Origin: Candidatus Njordarchaeota archaeon
GTDB taxonomy: Archaea > Asgardarchaeota > Njordarchaeia > Njordarchaeales > Njordarchaeaceae
Assembly: GCA_029856625.1 (NCBI GenBank)
Contig: JAHKLG010000008.1
Coordinates: 1-22,397 of the forward strand
Reading direction: 5' to 3'
DNA length: 22,397 nucleotides
Shown here: positions 7,479 to 14,519 of the stretch, in pieces
Layout: each line of letters opens with the position of its first letter
How positions within the stretch are numbered: the stretch's first letter is position 1
Program-made: the position numbers and the translations under genes
Notes under the pieces: generated by a model
The model's input: the letters and a program-made list of their open reading frames with translations, nothing else
What the model was told of the DNA's origin: nothing
The model's database searches: none

Positions 7479-8591
7479 ATGATTCCTCCCACCATTAGAA
7501 TTCGCTTTGTTGGGGAAAAAATAAAAATTGAGGGTGAAATTTCTGACGAGACAGTAGTAAGAGTTATTGGTGATGAACTAATTAGGGATCTTAAAAAACG
7601 ATTTCAAAGGATTCTCGTAGAGCTTTATGGAAAAGACACGACAGAAGGCCTAACATTTATCACTAATGTTCTTAAAGCATTTACCTCAGGCAGCATCCCC
7701 GAAACTATAAAAGATCTATATATTATCGCTGATGAGGAGGCTAGACCAGATGTTTTCGTGCACATTGGTGAGAAAAAAATCACATTCGCCTCTAAGATTT
7801 TTGAAACAGATAGCTCTACTCTTGCATCCTTTCTCAAGGCTATTTCCTCTATCAGGAGACCACCAAAGGGTACTGTTTACAAGCTTTATATCAATAAAGG
7901 CTTAGAGAGAATAGTCGAGTTTCTTAACAAGAATATTGAGAAGCTTCATAATCTACATGAGCTTTTATTACATGAAAATTTATTGGAAACCGCTAATTCT
8001 GTCCTAGAAAACTTCTCTAAAGCACGTATTTTGCGATTTTGTTTGAGAGAGAAACCAATTACAATAATTTTCAAGCAGAGTCCAATGAGCCAGCTCGAAA
8101 TTCATGGGAAAGACAAAGAGAACATTCCATCATCCTTCATTAAAAAACTCGTTAAGAGAATAAAAGATTTCAAAAACATAATTCTCTCTTATACTCAGGG
8201 AGATATTATAAGCTACGTAGGAAAATTCCTTGAGAATAGCAGTAAGTACCCAGCGCTAAGAGGAGCAGCGCTGAGTATTATGGAGAATGCAAACGCATTA
8301 ACCATCACAATAACATCTAGATACTCTGCGGTGCAGTTTGATATTAAGAAAAGTAGGCTGAGGTCTGATCTAAGCGATCCCGAAAATTTGCTTAAAATAG
8401 CAAGCCTTGCTGCTGAAACAGGTGTGTACGGAGAGATTTTCATAGGTGATACTATCGAGATGAGACTTCACGGGGCTAAAGAAAAGAAGTATATAATTTT
8501 CGATGCTAATTGGTTAAATATCGTTGAAGAAGAAATCATGAAGCTTAAAGCAATGGATGCGAGAAAACATGGGAGTGAAAAAGATATGTAA
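7479..8591 (+). CDS. Hypothetical protein, possible beta-beta-alpha repeats; first gene of radical SAM / E2-like cluster
   Basis: This 370-residue protein is not recognised. It has no membrane segment, signal peptide, cysteine cluster or nucleotide-binding loop. Several segments share the same order of two short strands, a charged linker and a helix: IRIRFVGEKIKIEGEISDE near the start, VFVHIGEKKITFASKIFE near 95-112, ITIIFKQSPMSQLEIHGKD in the middle and LTITITSRYSAVQFDIKK near 285-302. This suggests an internally repeated fold, but the similarity is only in pattern. The ATG at 7479 is chosen because AGGAG lies 8 bases upstream; the same frame is open back to 7323, but that part overlaps pyrF and reads as low-quality sequence. 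Its end overlaps the radical SAM gene by 35 bases, implying translational coupling and a shared process. Confidence 0.75.
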   Translation: MIPPTIRIRFVGEKIKIEGEISDETVVRVIGDELIRDLKKRFQRILVELYGKDTTEGLTFITNVLKAFTSGSIPETIKDLYIIADEEARPDVFVHIGEKKITFASKIFETDSSTLASFLKAISSIRRPPKGTVYKLYINKGLERIVEFLNKNIEKLHNLHELLLHENLLETANSVLENFSKARILRFCLREKPITIIFKQSPMSQLEIHGKDKENIPSSFIKKLVKRIKDFKNIILSYTQGDIISYVGKFLENSSKYPALRGAALSIMENANALTITITSRYSAVQFDIKKSRLRSDLSDPENLLKIASLAAETGVYGEIFIGDTIEMRLHGAKEKKYIIFDANWLNIVEEEIMKLKAMDARKHGSEKDM

Positions 8592-9582
8592 ATTATGCCC
8601 CCATAGATGCAACTTTAACATTCTTTCAGCAAGGGGATTATGCCATTTAATTGGTCCAAATCAATTACTTATGGATAATAAAATATTCATAAGGCGCTCA
8701 AACATAGAATTAACTGGCTTTTTTCATTTCTTCCCAGGTCATGAATGTCTCGAGATAAGCCTTCCCAGCTGTAATTTACGCTGTACATTTTGTGAAAAAG
8801 AAAGAAAATCCTATTCAATAACTTCTCTCACTGACCTTAGCAAGATCCTTGAAAAAGAAAACCGGAAAATGATTATTGTCCTTGATTGTAGCTTCTCTAT
8901 TCTCCCACCACCGCTAATTAATAAGATTATTGAACTTAAGCACCATTACCCCTGCATTTACATTTCTCATATAACTAACGGTTTCATAGAGAAAGAAAGG
9001 TTTATTAAGCTGATGCGAAATTTCGATGCCCTCTTAGTGAGATTTTTTGGATTCTCAGATTTAGCGTATAGCAGAGTTTCCATAGCTCCTAGAGCTTGGA
9101 GATACGCAGCTGAAATTACCAAAACCGCTTTAGAAAATAATATTTTTCTAGAGCTATCTTACACAATTATTCCGGGTTATAATGAAGAGGATTACGCCCT
9201 ATTCCTGAGATGGTTAGTTTCATTAAAAGCTTTCAAAATTCCTCTGCATATTAAGCGATTCTATCCGCGATATTTATTAAAAGATAAGGCACCAACAAGA
9301 ACTAAACTTCTCATGGAAGCTTTCAATAAAGCAAAGAGAATGGGTTTTCATTATGTGTACATTGATGATATATATGAGGGGAAAGCTAGAAACACTTATT
9401 GTCCCAATGACGGTTCATTATTAATAAGGAGAGTAGGATACTTCGTTGATGCTTTGGGCATTACTGATTCACATTGCAAAAAATGTGGTGAAAAAATTCC
9501 TATCAAGGGCGAAATCAGTAGCCATAATCTAAAGGCCCTATTTAAGGTACCAGGCGAGAAAATTGAGGGATGGAGAGGATAA
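8557..9582 (+). CDS. AmrS-like radical SAM protein (AmmeMemoRadiSam / COG1180 group)
   Basis: This 341-residue radical S-adenosylmethionine protein carries the cluster motif CxxxCxxC at Cys72-Cys76-Cys79 (CNLRCTFC). N-terminal cysteines at 11, 14, 18 and 29 (CKLCPHRC and RGLC) match the extra N-terminal motif of the AmmeMemoRadiSam-system radical SAM protein. The C-terminal region has NTYC (Cys282) and HCKKC (Cys307, Cys310), as in that family's zinc-ribbon-like tail, but the expected partner of Cys282 is Asp (CPND), so that site has three cysteines. Family members are related to pyruvate formate-lyase activases, and their substrate is unknown. The usual partners AMMECR1 and Memo are not in the window. 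The start at ATG 8557 is uncertain; ATG 8569 is also plausible. It overlaps the genes on both sides. Confidence 0.85.
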   Translation: MRENMGVKKICKLCPHRCNFNILSARGLCHLIGPNQLLMDNKIFIRRSNIELTGFFHFFPGHECLEISLPSCNLRCTFCEKERKSYSITSLTDLSKILEKENRKMIIVLDCSFSILPPPLINKIIELKHHYPCIYISHITNGFIEKERFIKLMRNFDALLVRFFGFSDLAYSRVSIAPRAWRYAAEITKTALENNIFLELSYTIIPGYNEEDYALFLRWLVSLKAFKIPLHIKRFYPRYLLKDKAPTRTKLLMEAFNKAKRMGFHYVYIDDIYEGKARNTYCPNDGSLLIRRVGYFVDALGITDSHCKKCGEKIPIKGEISSHNLKALFKVPGEKIEGWRG

Positions 9583-10162
9583 CTTAATAAATATTAGAGA
9601 TGCCATCGAAGATCACGTCATAATTCGACTTGATCAGCATCTAAAGAATTTGATAGTTAAGCTCGGATTATATCAAATAAGGGATCCTAATAATCCATTC
9701 TTGATGATCTTTAAGTACTTTTTAGAAAAATGGCACTCCAAACCATTGCCACTTTTTAAAGTTGTAGCGGAGCCAGGAAGCACAAAATGGGAGCTTAGGA
9801 TATCACATGAAATAGAGATCTTCCAGCATCTGATTAAGAGAAGAAAATTCCAAACCTATTTTATCCCTTTTAAAGGATTGAGAAAAATTGATCTGGATGG
9901 GAGATATTGGCTTGTAACCTATCTAGATCCAATAACAAATGAGCCAAAAGGACTTGAGATCTCTCTTCCAGTTAGATATCCCTTCTATCCGCCCATATTA
10001 GTAGGCGATTCATTACACGTTCTTAATGTTTGCTTAAGAAAAATGCGCGAAGACATATCTTCTCTATGGAGAAAGGATGGTAAGTATGGTATTCCTCATT
10101 TCTTAGCCTACTTTGTATCTTTTTCAATATACATGGAAGCACTTTACCTTAAAGTTCATTAG
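9563..10162 (+). CDS. Putative E2 (UBC-like) fold protein coupled to radical SAM gene
   Basis: This 199-residue protein has no family I can name with certainty, but its C-terminal half follows the order of an E2 ubiquitin-conjugating domain. It has a leading helix (RISHEIEIFQHLIKRR, about 79-94), a strand YWLVTYLDP (115-123), a strand plus proline motif GLEISLPVRYPFYPP (130-144, like the E2 YPFxPP motif), then H152-x-x-N155-x-C157-L and W169, resembling the E2 HPN...CL...W order with a shorter loop between His and Cys. Cys157 would be the catalytic cysteine. Residues 1-75 are a separate N-terminal region. The gene overlaps the radical SAM gene by 20 bases; the only upstream start in frame is TTG at 9563, so the true start is unsure. 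The UBC assignment is pattern-based inference. Confidence 0.7.
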   Translation: MRDGEDNLINIRDAIEDHVIIRLDQHLKNLIVKLGLYQIRDPNNPFLMIFKYFLEKWHSKPLPLFKVVAEPGSTKWELRISHEIEIFQHLIKRRKFQTYFIPFKGLRKIDLDGRYWLVTYLDPITNEPKGLEISLPVRYPFYPPILVGDSLHVLNVCLRKMREDISSLWRKDGKYGIPHFLAYFVSFSIYMEALYLKVH

Positions 10163-10168
10163 GACTCC

Positions 10169-10179
10169 AATTTTTTCCA
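10169..10179 (+). terminator. Short oligo-T terminator candidate after the E2-like gene
   Basis: AATTTTTTCC just after the stop at 10162 fits an archaeal oligo-T termination signal separating this cluster from the PhoU-like genes. Confidence 0.35.
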
Positions 10180-10271
10180 AAAAATGCATGATACATATAG
10201 GGATTATATTAATTTTATAGCCCATATAACACCAATATCTTGATGACTATATCTATGTATACTCATGGAAG

Positions 10272-10298
10272 GTTTATATATACAGAAAGTAATTCTGT
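10272..10298 (+). promoter_or_regulatory. TATA box with adjoining palindrome upstream of first PhoU-like gene
   Basis: TTTATATATA (about 10273-10282), preceded by a purine-rich GGAAGG that suits a BRE, is a strong archaeal core promoter. It is directly followed by the inverted repeat ACAGAA-N5-TTCTGT (10282-10298), which lies between the TATA box and the expected transcription start near 10300. A protein bound there would block polymerase, so this looks like an operator, possibly for the AbrB-domain protein encoded just downstream. Confidence 0.6.
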
Positions 10299-10342
10299 TT
10301 TTTTAGTTTAACTTTTGTATAAGCTACAATAAGGGGCATGAA

Positions 10343-11410
10343 ATGTCAATGAGAACTCTTCTGAAGCTGGGGAAATCAAGCCTTGTTGTTGTATTGCCAA
10401 AAGACTGGCTTAATGAGATGGGACTTAAAAACGGCGATAAGGTGCTAGTTAAGCAGGAGGATGACGGTAGTCTGAAAATAATCCCCGCCAATATTTCGAT
10501 AGGCCGCACAATAAATAATGCCCGATTGGCTATTAATGTTGACAAATGTAAAGATAAGGGTTTAGTCTCTAGATTATTAATAGCTAATTACCTCATTGGG
10601 AATGATTCTGTAGTCATCCGTACAAGACGAGGCGGGGTTTCCGCTGAGATTCTAAAGGAGATTAGGGAGATTATTACTAAGTTACGTGGATTCGAGATAA
10701 TCGAACAAAAACCAAATAGAATTCTTCTCCAATGTGTAACCGATGCAACAAGTTTTTCAATAGATAATCTCATAGGCCGTATGCTTTCTCTTCTTCTCTC
10801 CATGATCGATTATTTACGACGCGGACTTTCCGAGAGGAAACAAGATTACTTCCAAGAAGCAATATTTATTGAAGAAGAGATCGATAGGATTTACTGGTTC
10901 GGAGTTCGGCAATTAATAATGGTTCAGCGAAATAGAGCGTTAGCTAAACTTGTTGGCCTTGAATCTACGCTTCATATTGTGGGCAATAGAGCAATCCTAA
11001 AGGCTCTTGAATTAGCTGGTGATTATGTAGAAGAAATGGCTAAGGATCTCTCAAAGCTCAGCTTAGATAAGATTTCAGCATTACCAAACATTCCCGAAAA
11101 AATCTGTGAATTAATAAATAGAATAGAAGATATCATCAGTGATGCCGTAAGGACCTATAATGGTATTGACATATTCTTAGCTAATAATGTATTAGAGAGA
11201 ATCAATGAAATTACCAAGATAACTCATAGCTTAAGCGAGGAAATTATGAACAAGTGCAGAGATGTTAAAACAGGAGTAATTCTGGTAAAATTGTTAACCA
11301 GACTATCCGATATGGCAAAGAGCATCGGAACCGTCTGCGAAATAGTTCTAAATAGAGCAATGGAAAACCCCAGCAGGAGCCTCCAAAATTGCATCTATAG
11401 GGAGTTTTAG
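10343..11410 (+). CDS. AbrB/MazE-PhoU fusion regulator, copy 1
   Basis: This 355-residue protein joins an N-terminal SpoVT/AbrB swapped-hairpin domain (about residues 4-50: LLKLGKSSLVVVLPKDWL, then GDKVLV and GSLKIIP) to a long helical PhoU-like region. The PhoU signature with acidic metal ligands is visible as FIEEEIDR in the middle, and further helices fill the C-terminus. Archaeal proteins of this design are annotated as phosphate-uptake regulators and may bind DNA through the AbrB domain. The ATG at 10343 follows GGGG by 6 bases; a second ATG at 10349 would also do. No pst phosphate transporter or phoB-type gene is nearby, so a phosphate role is inferred from family only. A paralogue follows at 11578. 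Confidence 0.85.
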   Translation: MSMRTLLKLGKSSLVVVLPKDWLNEMGLKNGDKVLVKQEDDGSLKIIPANISIGRTINNARLAINVDKCKDKGLVSRLLIANYLIGNDSVVIRTRRGGVSAEILKEIREIITKLRGFEIIEQKPNRILLQCVTDATSFSIDNLIGRMLSLLLSMIDYLRRGLSERKQDYFQEAIFIEEEIDRIYWFGVRQLIMVQRNRALAKLVGLESTLHIVGNRAILKALELAGDYVEEMAKDLSKLSLDKISALPNIPEKICELINRIEDIISDAVRTYNGIDIFLANNVLERINEITKITHSLSEEIMNKCRDVKTGVILVKLLTRLSDMAKSIGTVCEIVLNRAMENPSRSLQNCIYREF

Positions 11411-11486
11411 GATAATACCAGCGCCCCCTTCAAAGCATTAGTAAATAATCGATAGATTCAAATATGTTCCTATAAATACAAGACTA

Positions 11487-11500
11487 TACTTGATATATAC
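11487..11500 (+). promoter_or_regulatory. Putative TATA box for second PhoU-like gene
   Basis: ACTTGATATATAC lies about 80-90 bases before the ATG at 11578 in the 167-base gap between the paralogues, implying separate transcription. The leader contains one copy of TTCTGT (11528-11533), an arm of the palindrome found at the first promoter, but no matching second arm. It also contains a small GGCT-AA-AGCC dyad followed by five T (11540-11554). Confidence 0.4.
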
Positions 11501-11577
11501 ATCATTAAAAAAATAATACAACTCATGTTCTGTCTTTACGGCTAAAGCCTTTTTATTGACACTTATAGGGGCTTAGA

Positions 11578-12624
11578 ATGCTTAGAAGAAAGTTAGTTAA
11601 GCTCGGGAAATCGAGTTTAGTGGTATCTTTGCCAAAGGAGTGGGTGAATAATCTAAATCTTAAGGCTGGTGATGAAGTTTCAATAATGCTCTCAGAGGAT
11701 GGCTCATTAATTATTGCGCCTTCAAAATTCATCGCTAAGAGAAAAGTATCTCCTCTCCTCATAGATATCTCACACTGCGAAGAGAAAAACCTAATTGAAC
11801 GCTTAATCATTGCTGCTTATGTTGTTGGAAAAGACCCCATCATCATTAGATCTGAGAAAGGCATATCCCCATCTCAGTTAAAGGAAATACGAAGAGTAAT
11901 AAATAATATTAGAGGCCTAGAGATCGTAAAAGAAGATGAGAAAAATGTTGTTCTTAGATCTTTTCTTGACCCAACTAGATATCCGTTAACCGGATTGATA
12001 AAGAGAATTATTAATCTAGTTCAAGCAATGCTTGAATTCCTCATAGAAGCACTTAAAAAGAAGAATAAAAGTTATCTTGAGGAGATCTTATACATTGAGG
12101 AGGAAGTCGATAGATTATACTTCTCAACACTTAGACAGATTTTCCTAGCTGTTAAGCTCCGGGAAATAGCAGAATCCATCGGCATTAAGAGGAGCATAGA
12201 GATCATGAGCCTAAAGACCATAATAAAAGTCTTTGAACTATTAGCTGATGATTTAGCAAAGATCGCTCAATCAGCTTTAACCCTTATTGAGAAAAACACA
12301 AACCTACTTGAGGCAAATATTCCCGAATTTCTAGATCTACTCTCTGATATCTCATCACTCTTTAACTTCATCTCAAAAATGATACTATACAACAATGTTA
12401 GCCTTACTAACGAGCTTCTCAATAAATTAGAAAATTTAGGTAGTGAGTTTAAGAGCCTCGACACATTACTTAACGAGAAGATAAGAAATGAAAAAATCCT
12501 CAAGTGGTTTAGAGAGGCTCTTTGGGGCTTGATGATATTCAGTGACATGCTTAGAATAATTGCTGAAATTTCTATAAATATCATCGTAGATCGAGCGGAG
12601 AATAAGTTCAAGTGTTCGAGCTAA
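11578..12624 (+). CDS. AbrB/MazE-PhoU fusion regulator, copy 2
   Basis: This 348-residue protein has the same architecture as the gene before it: an AbrB/MazE domain at about residues 3-48 (KLVKLGKSSLVVSLPKEWV, then GDEVSI and GSLIIAP) and a PhoU-like helical region with the signature YIEEEVDRLYF. The two proteins align throughout, but clearly less than half of the positions look identical, so this is an old tandem duplication rather than a recent one. The different helices in the PhoU part suggest different partners or signals. The ATG at 11578 has GGGG 6 bases upstream. Both proteins are expected to be cytoplasmic, possibly forming hetero-oligomers through the AbrB hairpin. Confidence 0.85.
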   Translation: MLRRKLVKLGKSSLVVSLPKEWVNNLNLKAGDEVSIMLSEDGSLIIAPSKFIAKRKVSPLLIDISHCEEKNLIERLIIAAYVVGKDPIIIRSEKGISPSQLKEIRRVINNIRGLEIVKEDEKNVVLRSFLDPTRYPLTGLIKRIINLVQAMLEFLIEALKKKNKSYLEEILYIEEEVDRLYFSTLRQIFLAVKLREIAESIGIKRSIEIMSLKTIIKVFELLADDLAKIAQSALTLIEKNTNLLEANIPEFLDLLSDISSLFNFISKMILYNNVSLTNELLNKLENLGSEFKSLDTLLNEKIRNEKILKWFREALWGLMIFSDMLRIIAEISINIIVDRAENKFKCSS

Positions 12625-12707
12625 CCCTTTAAAAAATTCTTTAATTAATTCCTATCCTTAGAAATATCTCGTTCTCTATCTCCAAAGATTCTTTGAGGCA
12701 GTATACA

Positions 12708-13484
12708 ATGCACATTCTGGTACACACGGTATTTATTCAAAAACCAGATAGTTCGCCAATCATTATTTGTGGCAAAATGACCCGAGATCCTACAATGCTT
12801 GCCGCTTTAATTACGGCTCTTAGAGAATTGAGTAGAGAATTATCCCTTAGGAATAACCAGCAGATATCTAATAAGATAACATTCCATCATTTTGGAGAAT
12901 ACTTCCTTGCGATGATTCATAAGAAAGATCTCTCGGCTGCTATCGTAACAGATCCGGTTGAAATTCCAGAAATCAGCAATATAATTGAATTGCTATCAGA
13001 TCTCTTCAAGATATTCGATCTAGTTATCTGGCAAAGATTAAGTGATAATGAAAAAGAGCTCGGAATGGTGCCAGGGGAATTATTCAGAGCATATGTTCAT
13101 GAAACTATTAACAAAATTGTTTATGATCCGAAATGGCGGAATAAAGTTATATTATCCTCATTTTTCGTAAGCAGTGATGCTGGATTAATTGCTATTAATT
13201 ATACGCTTCAGAGCATTTTATCAAGATTAAACTCTGCATTAGGTCCAAAATTAACATATTCATTCCTGAGGAAGACTCTTTATCCTATGAAATTGCAAAA
13301 TGTTGTACAGATAAATTTGGATAAGAAAAAAAGAAGAACCACATATACTTTACTTCTCACAGAATATTCTGAAGAAGCTGAAGGAGATATTCAGAATTTA
13401 GCTAATTATTGCTTAAGGATTATAAAGAAATTACAGAAGACCATTCATGAGAAAGCATTGAAAGCCTTTATGATCTTCGAATGA
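12708..13484 (+). CDS. Hypothetical protein with possible longin/roadblock-like N-terminal domain
   Basis: This 258-residue cytoplasmic protein is not firmly recognised. The first 100 residues (MHILVHTVFIQ, SPIIICGKM, then a long helix MLAALITALRELSREL, strands ITFHHFGEYFLAMI and AAIVTDP, and a last helix) follow the strand-helix-strand order of roadblock/longin domains that regulate small GTPases. The remainder is mainly helical with strands near the end (RRTTYTLLLTEYSEEAEGD). The ATG at 12708 is preferred over a TTG at 12693, with GAGG 9 bases upstream. It is closely followed by a small membrane protein, so the two may form a membrane-associated module. No GTPase gene is visible in the window. 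The fold assignment is inference. Confidence 0.6.
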   Translation: MHILVHTVFIQKPDSSPIIICGKMTRDPTMLAALITALRELSRELSLRNNQQISNKITFHHFGEYFLAMIHKKDLSAAIVTDPVEIPEISNIIELLSDLFKIFDLVIWQRLSDNEKELGMVPGELFRAYVHETINKIVYDPKWRNKVILSSFFVSSDAGLIAINYTLQSILSRLNSALGPKLTYSFLRKTLYPMKLQNVVQINLDKKKRRTTYTLLLTEYSEEAEGDIQNLANYCLRIIKKLQKTIHEKALKAFMIFE

Positions 13485-13498
13485 TTGGAGGGAGGATT

Positions 13499-13861
13499 TT
13501 GATTCAATTCATCGAAATTCTAACAATAATACTTATGTACTTTCTCAAATTTCTGGAGTTCATGGGAACTTATTTTAAAACAGCAGAAAAAGTATTACTT
13601 ATCCTTATACTAATCGAATTCCCATTGGGAATAATAGTTGTTTCGAAAATCGGTATACGAGGAGGAAGCATACCACGAATACTAGCTTATACACTGTCAG
13701 TTTATATCATCCAAACAGTGATGGTGCTTACAAGTTTTGGGGTTGAGAAAAGTGAAAAATTGTTCGCTGGAATCGCACTTACGGGTCTTCTTATCTCCTT
13801 CCTACTAATATTAGCCATATTTATTGAGATGATGAAAATCTACAATACACTTATTAAGTAG
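13499..13861 (+). CDS. Small integral membrane protein
   Basis: This protein of about 120 residues has three to four hydrophobic stretches. They are an N-terminal FIEILTIILMYFLKFLEF, a second LLILILIEFPLGIIVV, a third ILAYTLSVYIIQTVMVL and a C-terminal LTGLLISFLLILAIFIEMM, with a short basic loop (SKIGIRGGSIPR) between. No family is recognised. The start is probably TTG at 13499, which has GGAGG 7 bases upstream. An ATG at 13481 would add six residues and overlap the previous stop by 4 bases. Either way it is translationally coupled to the gene before it. Confidence 0.65.
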   Translation: MIQFIEILTIILMYFLKFLEFMGTYFKTAEKVLLILILIEFPLGIIVVSKIGIRGGSIPRILAYTLSVYIIQTVMVLTSFGVEKSEKLFAGIALTGLLISFLLILAIFIEMMKIYNTLIK

Positions 13862-13890
13862 TAAAGATTTAGCCCATTATAGGGAACTTA

Positions 13891-13941
13891 ATGATGAATC
13901 CCTCGTGGACGGAATATAATGACGAACGCGACCTACGCTGA
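13891..13941 (+). ncRNA. Box C/D guide RNA (sRNA 1)
   Basis: The short gap between two convergent genes holds a complete archaeal C/D layout. The parts are box C ATGATGA (13891-13897), a 12-base guide ATCCCTCGTGGA, box D' CGGA (13910-13913), a 5-base spacer, box C' ATGACGA (13919-13925), a 12-base guide ACGCGACCTACG, and box D CTGA (13938-13941). Flanks AAC and GTT could form the closing stem. Both guides have the ideal 12-base length, and D' and C' are mildly degenerate, as is usual. Such RNAs guide 2'-O-methylation of rRNA or tRNA with fibrillarin, Nop5 and L7Ae. The predicted targets are UCCACGAGGGAU and CGUAGGUCGCGU; I cannot name the RNA that contains them. Confidence 0.72.
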
Positions 13942-13943
13942 GT

Positions 13944-14504
13944 TTATCTTCTCCATCTCTTACTAACTTCCTCAGCTTTTACGACGGAAATTCCTGTGAC
14001 ATCCCCCAGGATGTTAATTATGACAACGTATTCTGGATTCTTAAGATCTACGGGCTGAGAAATAGGTTCTGCAGCTTTCTTAATTAGCTCCATACGATCG
14101 ACTGGAAAACCTCGTGTTTTAAGAGTTATCCTCCATCTCCCCTTAACTTTCTCTTTAATCCTCTCCATCGCTTTTCTTATTTCCTCGATATCGGTTGGTA
14201 CTAAGGCATCTAGTATTAGGATACGCGTAATGTATCTGATCTTTCCATCTCGTTGTCTTGTATAAAAAGTACTAATAAAATCGCTTTTTACTTCCTCTAA
14301 AACACTAGTATTTACCGAGTTTTTTATGCCTCTTAGATCTACTAAAATGAGCCCCTTAAACCCTCCAGGGCATAAATGTGCTTCCACATTTTTTAAAAAT
14401 GGGTATTTCTCCGCTAGTTCATAAATTATATTCTGGATCTCCATTTTTGCCTCGAAGCTTCTCTCCCGAGGAACCAATTCATAACTCGCTAAAATGCCTT
14501 CCAA
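13944..14504 (-). CDS. THUMP-domain RNA-binding protein, Tan1-like
   Basis: This 186-residue protein resembles the archaeal COG1818 / TAN1 group of THUMP-domain proteins. In eukaryotes TAN1 presents tRNA to the acetyltransferase that forms N4-acetylcytidine. The second half has the THUMP pattern: helix EEIRKAMERIKEK, strand RWRITLKTRGF, and the closing segment PVDLKNPEYVVIINILGD. The first half contains AHLCPGGFKGLILVDLRG and the strand ITRILILDALVPTD, typical of this group. The TTG start at 14504 is well supported by GGTGA 6 bases upstream. It is the downstream gene of a unit with the DUF72 gene (15-base gap). The exact partner acetyltransferase is not in the window. Confidence 0.75.
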   Translation of the reverse strand: MEGILASYELVPRERSFEAKMEIQNIIYELAEKYPFLKNVEAHLCPGGFKGLILVDLRGIKNSVNTSVLEEVKSDFISTFYTRQRDGKIRYITRILILDALVPTDIEEIRKAMERIKEKVKGRWRITLKTRGFPVDRMELIKKAAEPISQPVDLKNPEYVVIINILGDVTGISVVKAEEVSKRWRR

Positions 14505-14519
14505 AACTTTTCACCACTT

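Noticed and set aside
11540..11554. Hairpin GGCT-AA-AGCC followed by TTTTT as a rho-independent-style terminator or attenuator
   Set aside because: The loop is only 2 bases and the stem 4 pairs, so it is unlikely to be stable at high temperature. It lies in the leader of an intact gene.
12267..12611. 114-residue open frame on the minus strand
   Set aside because: It lies entirely within the second AbrB-PhoU gene; the serine- and isoleucine-rich product is a shadow of the opposite coding strand.
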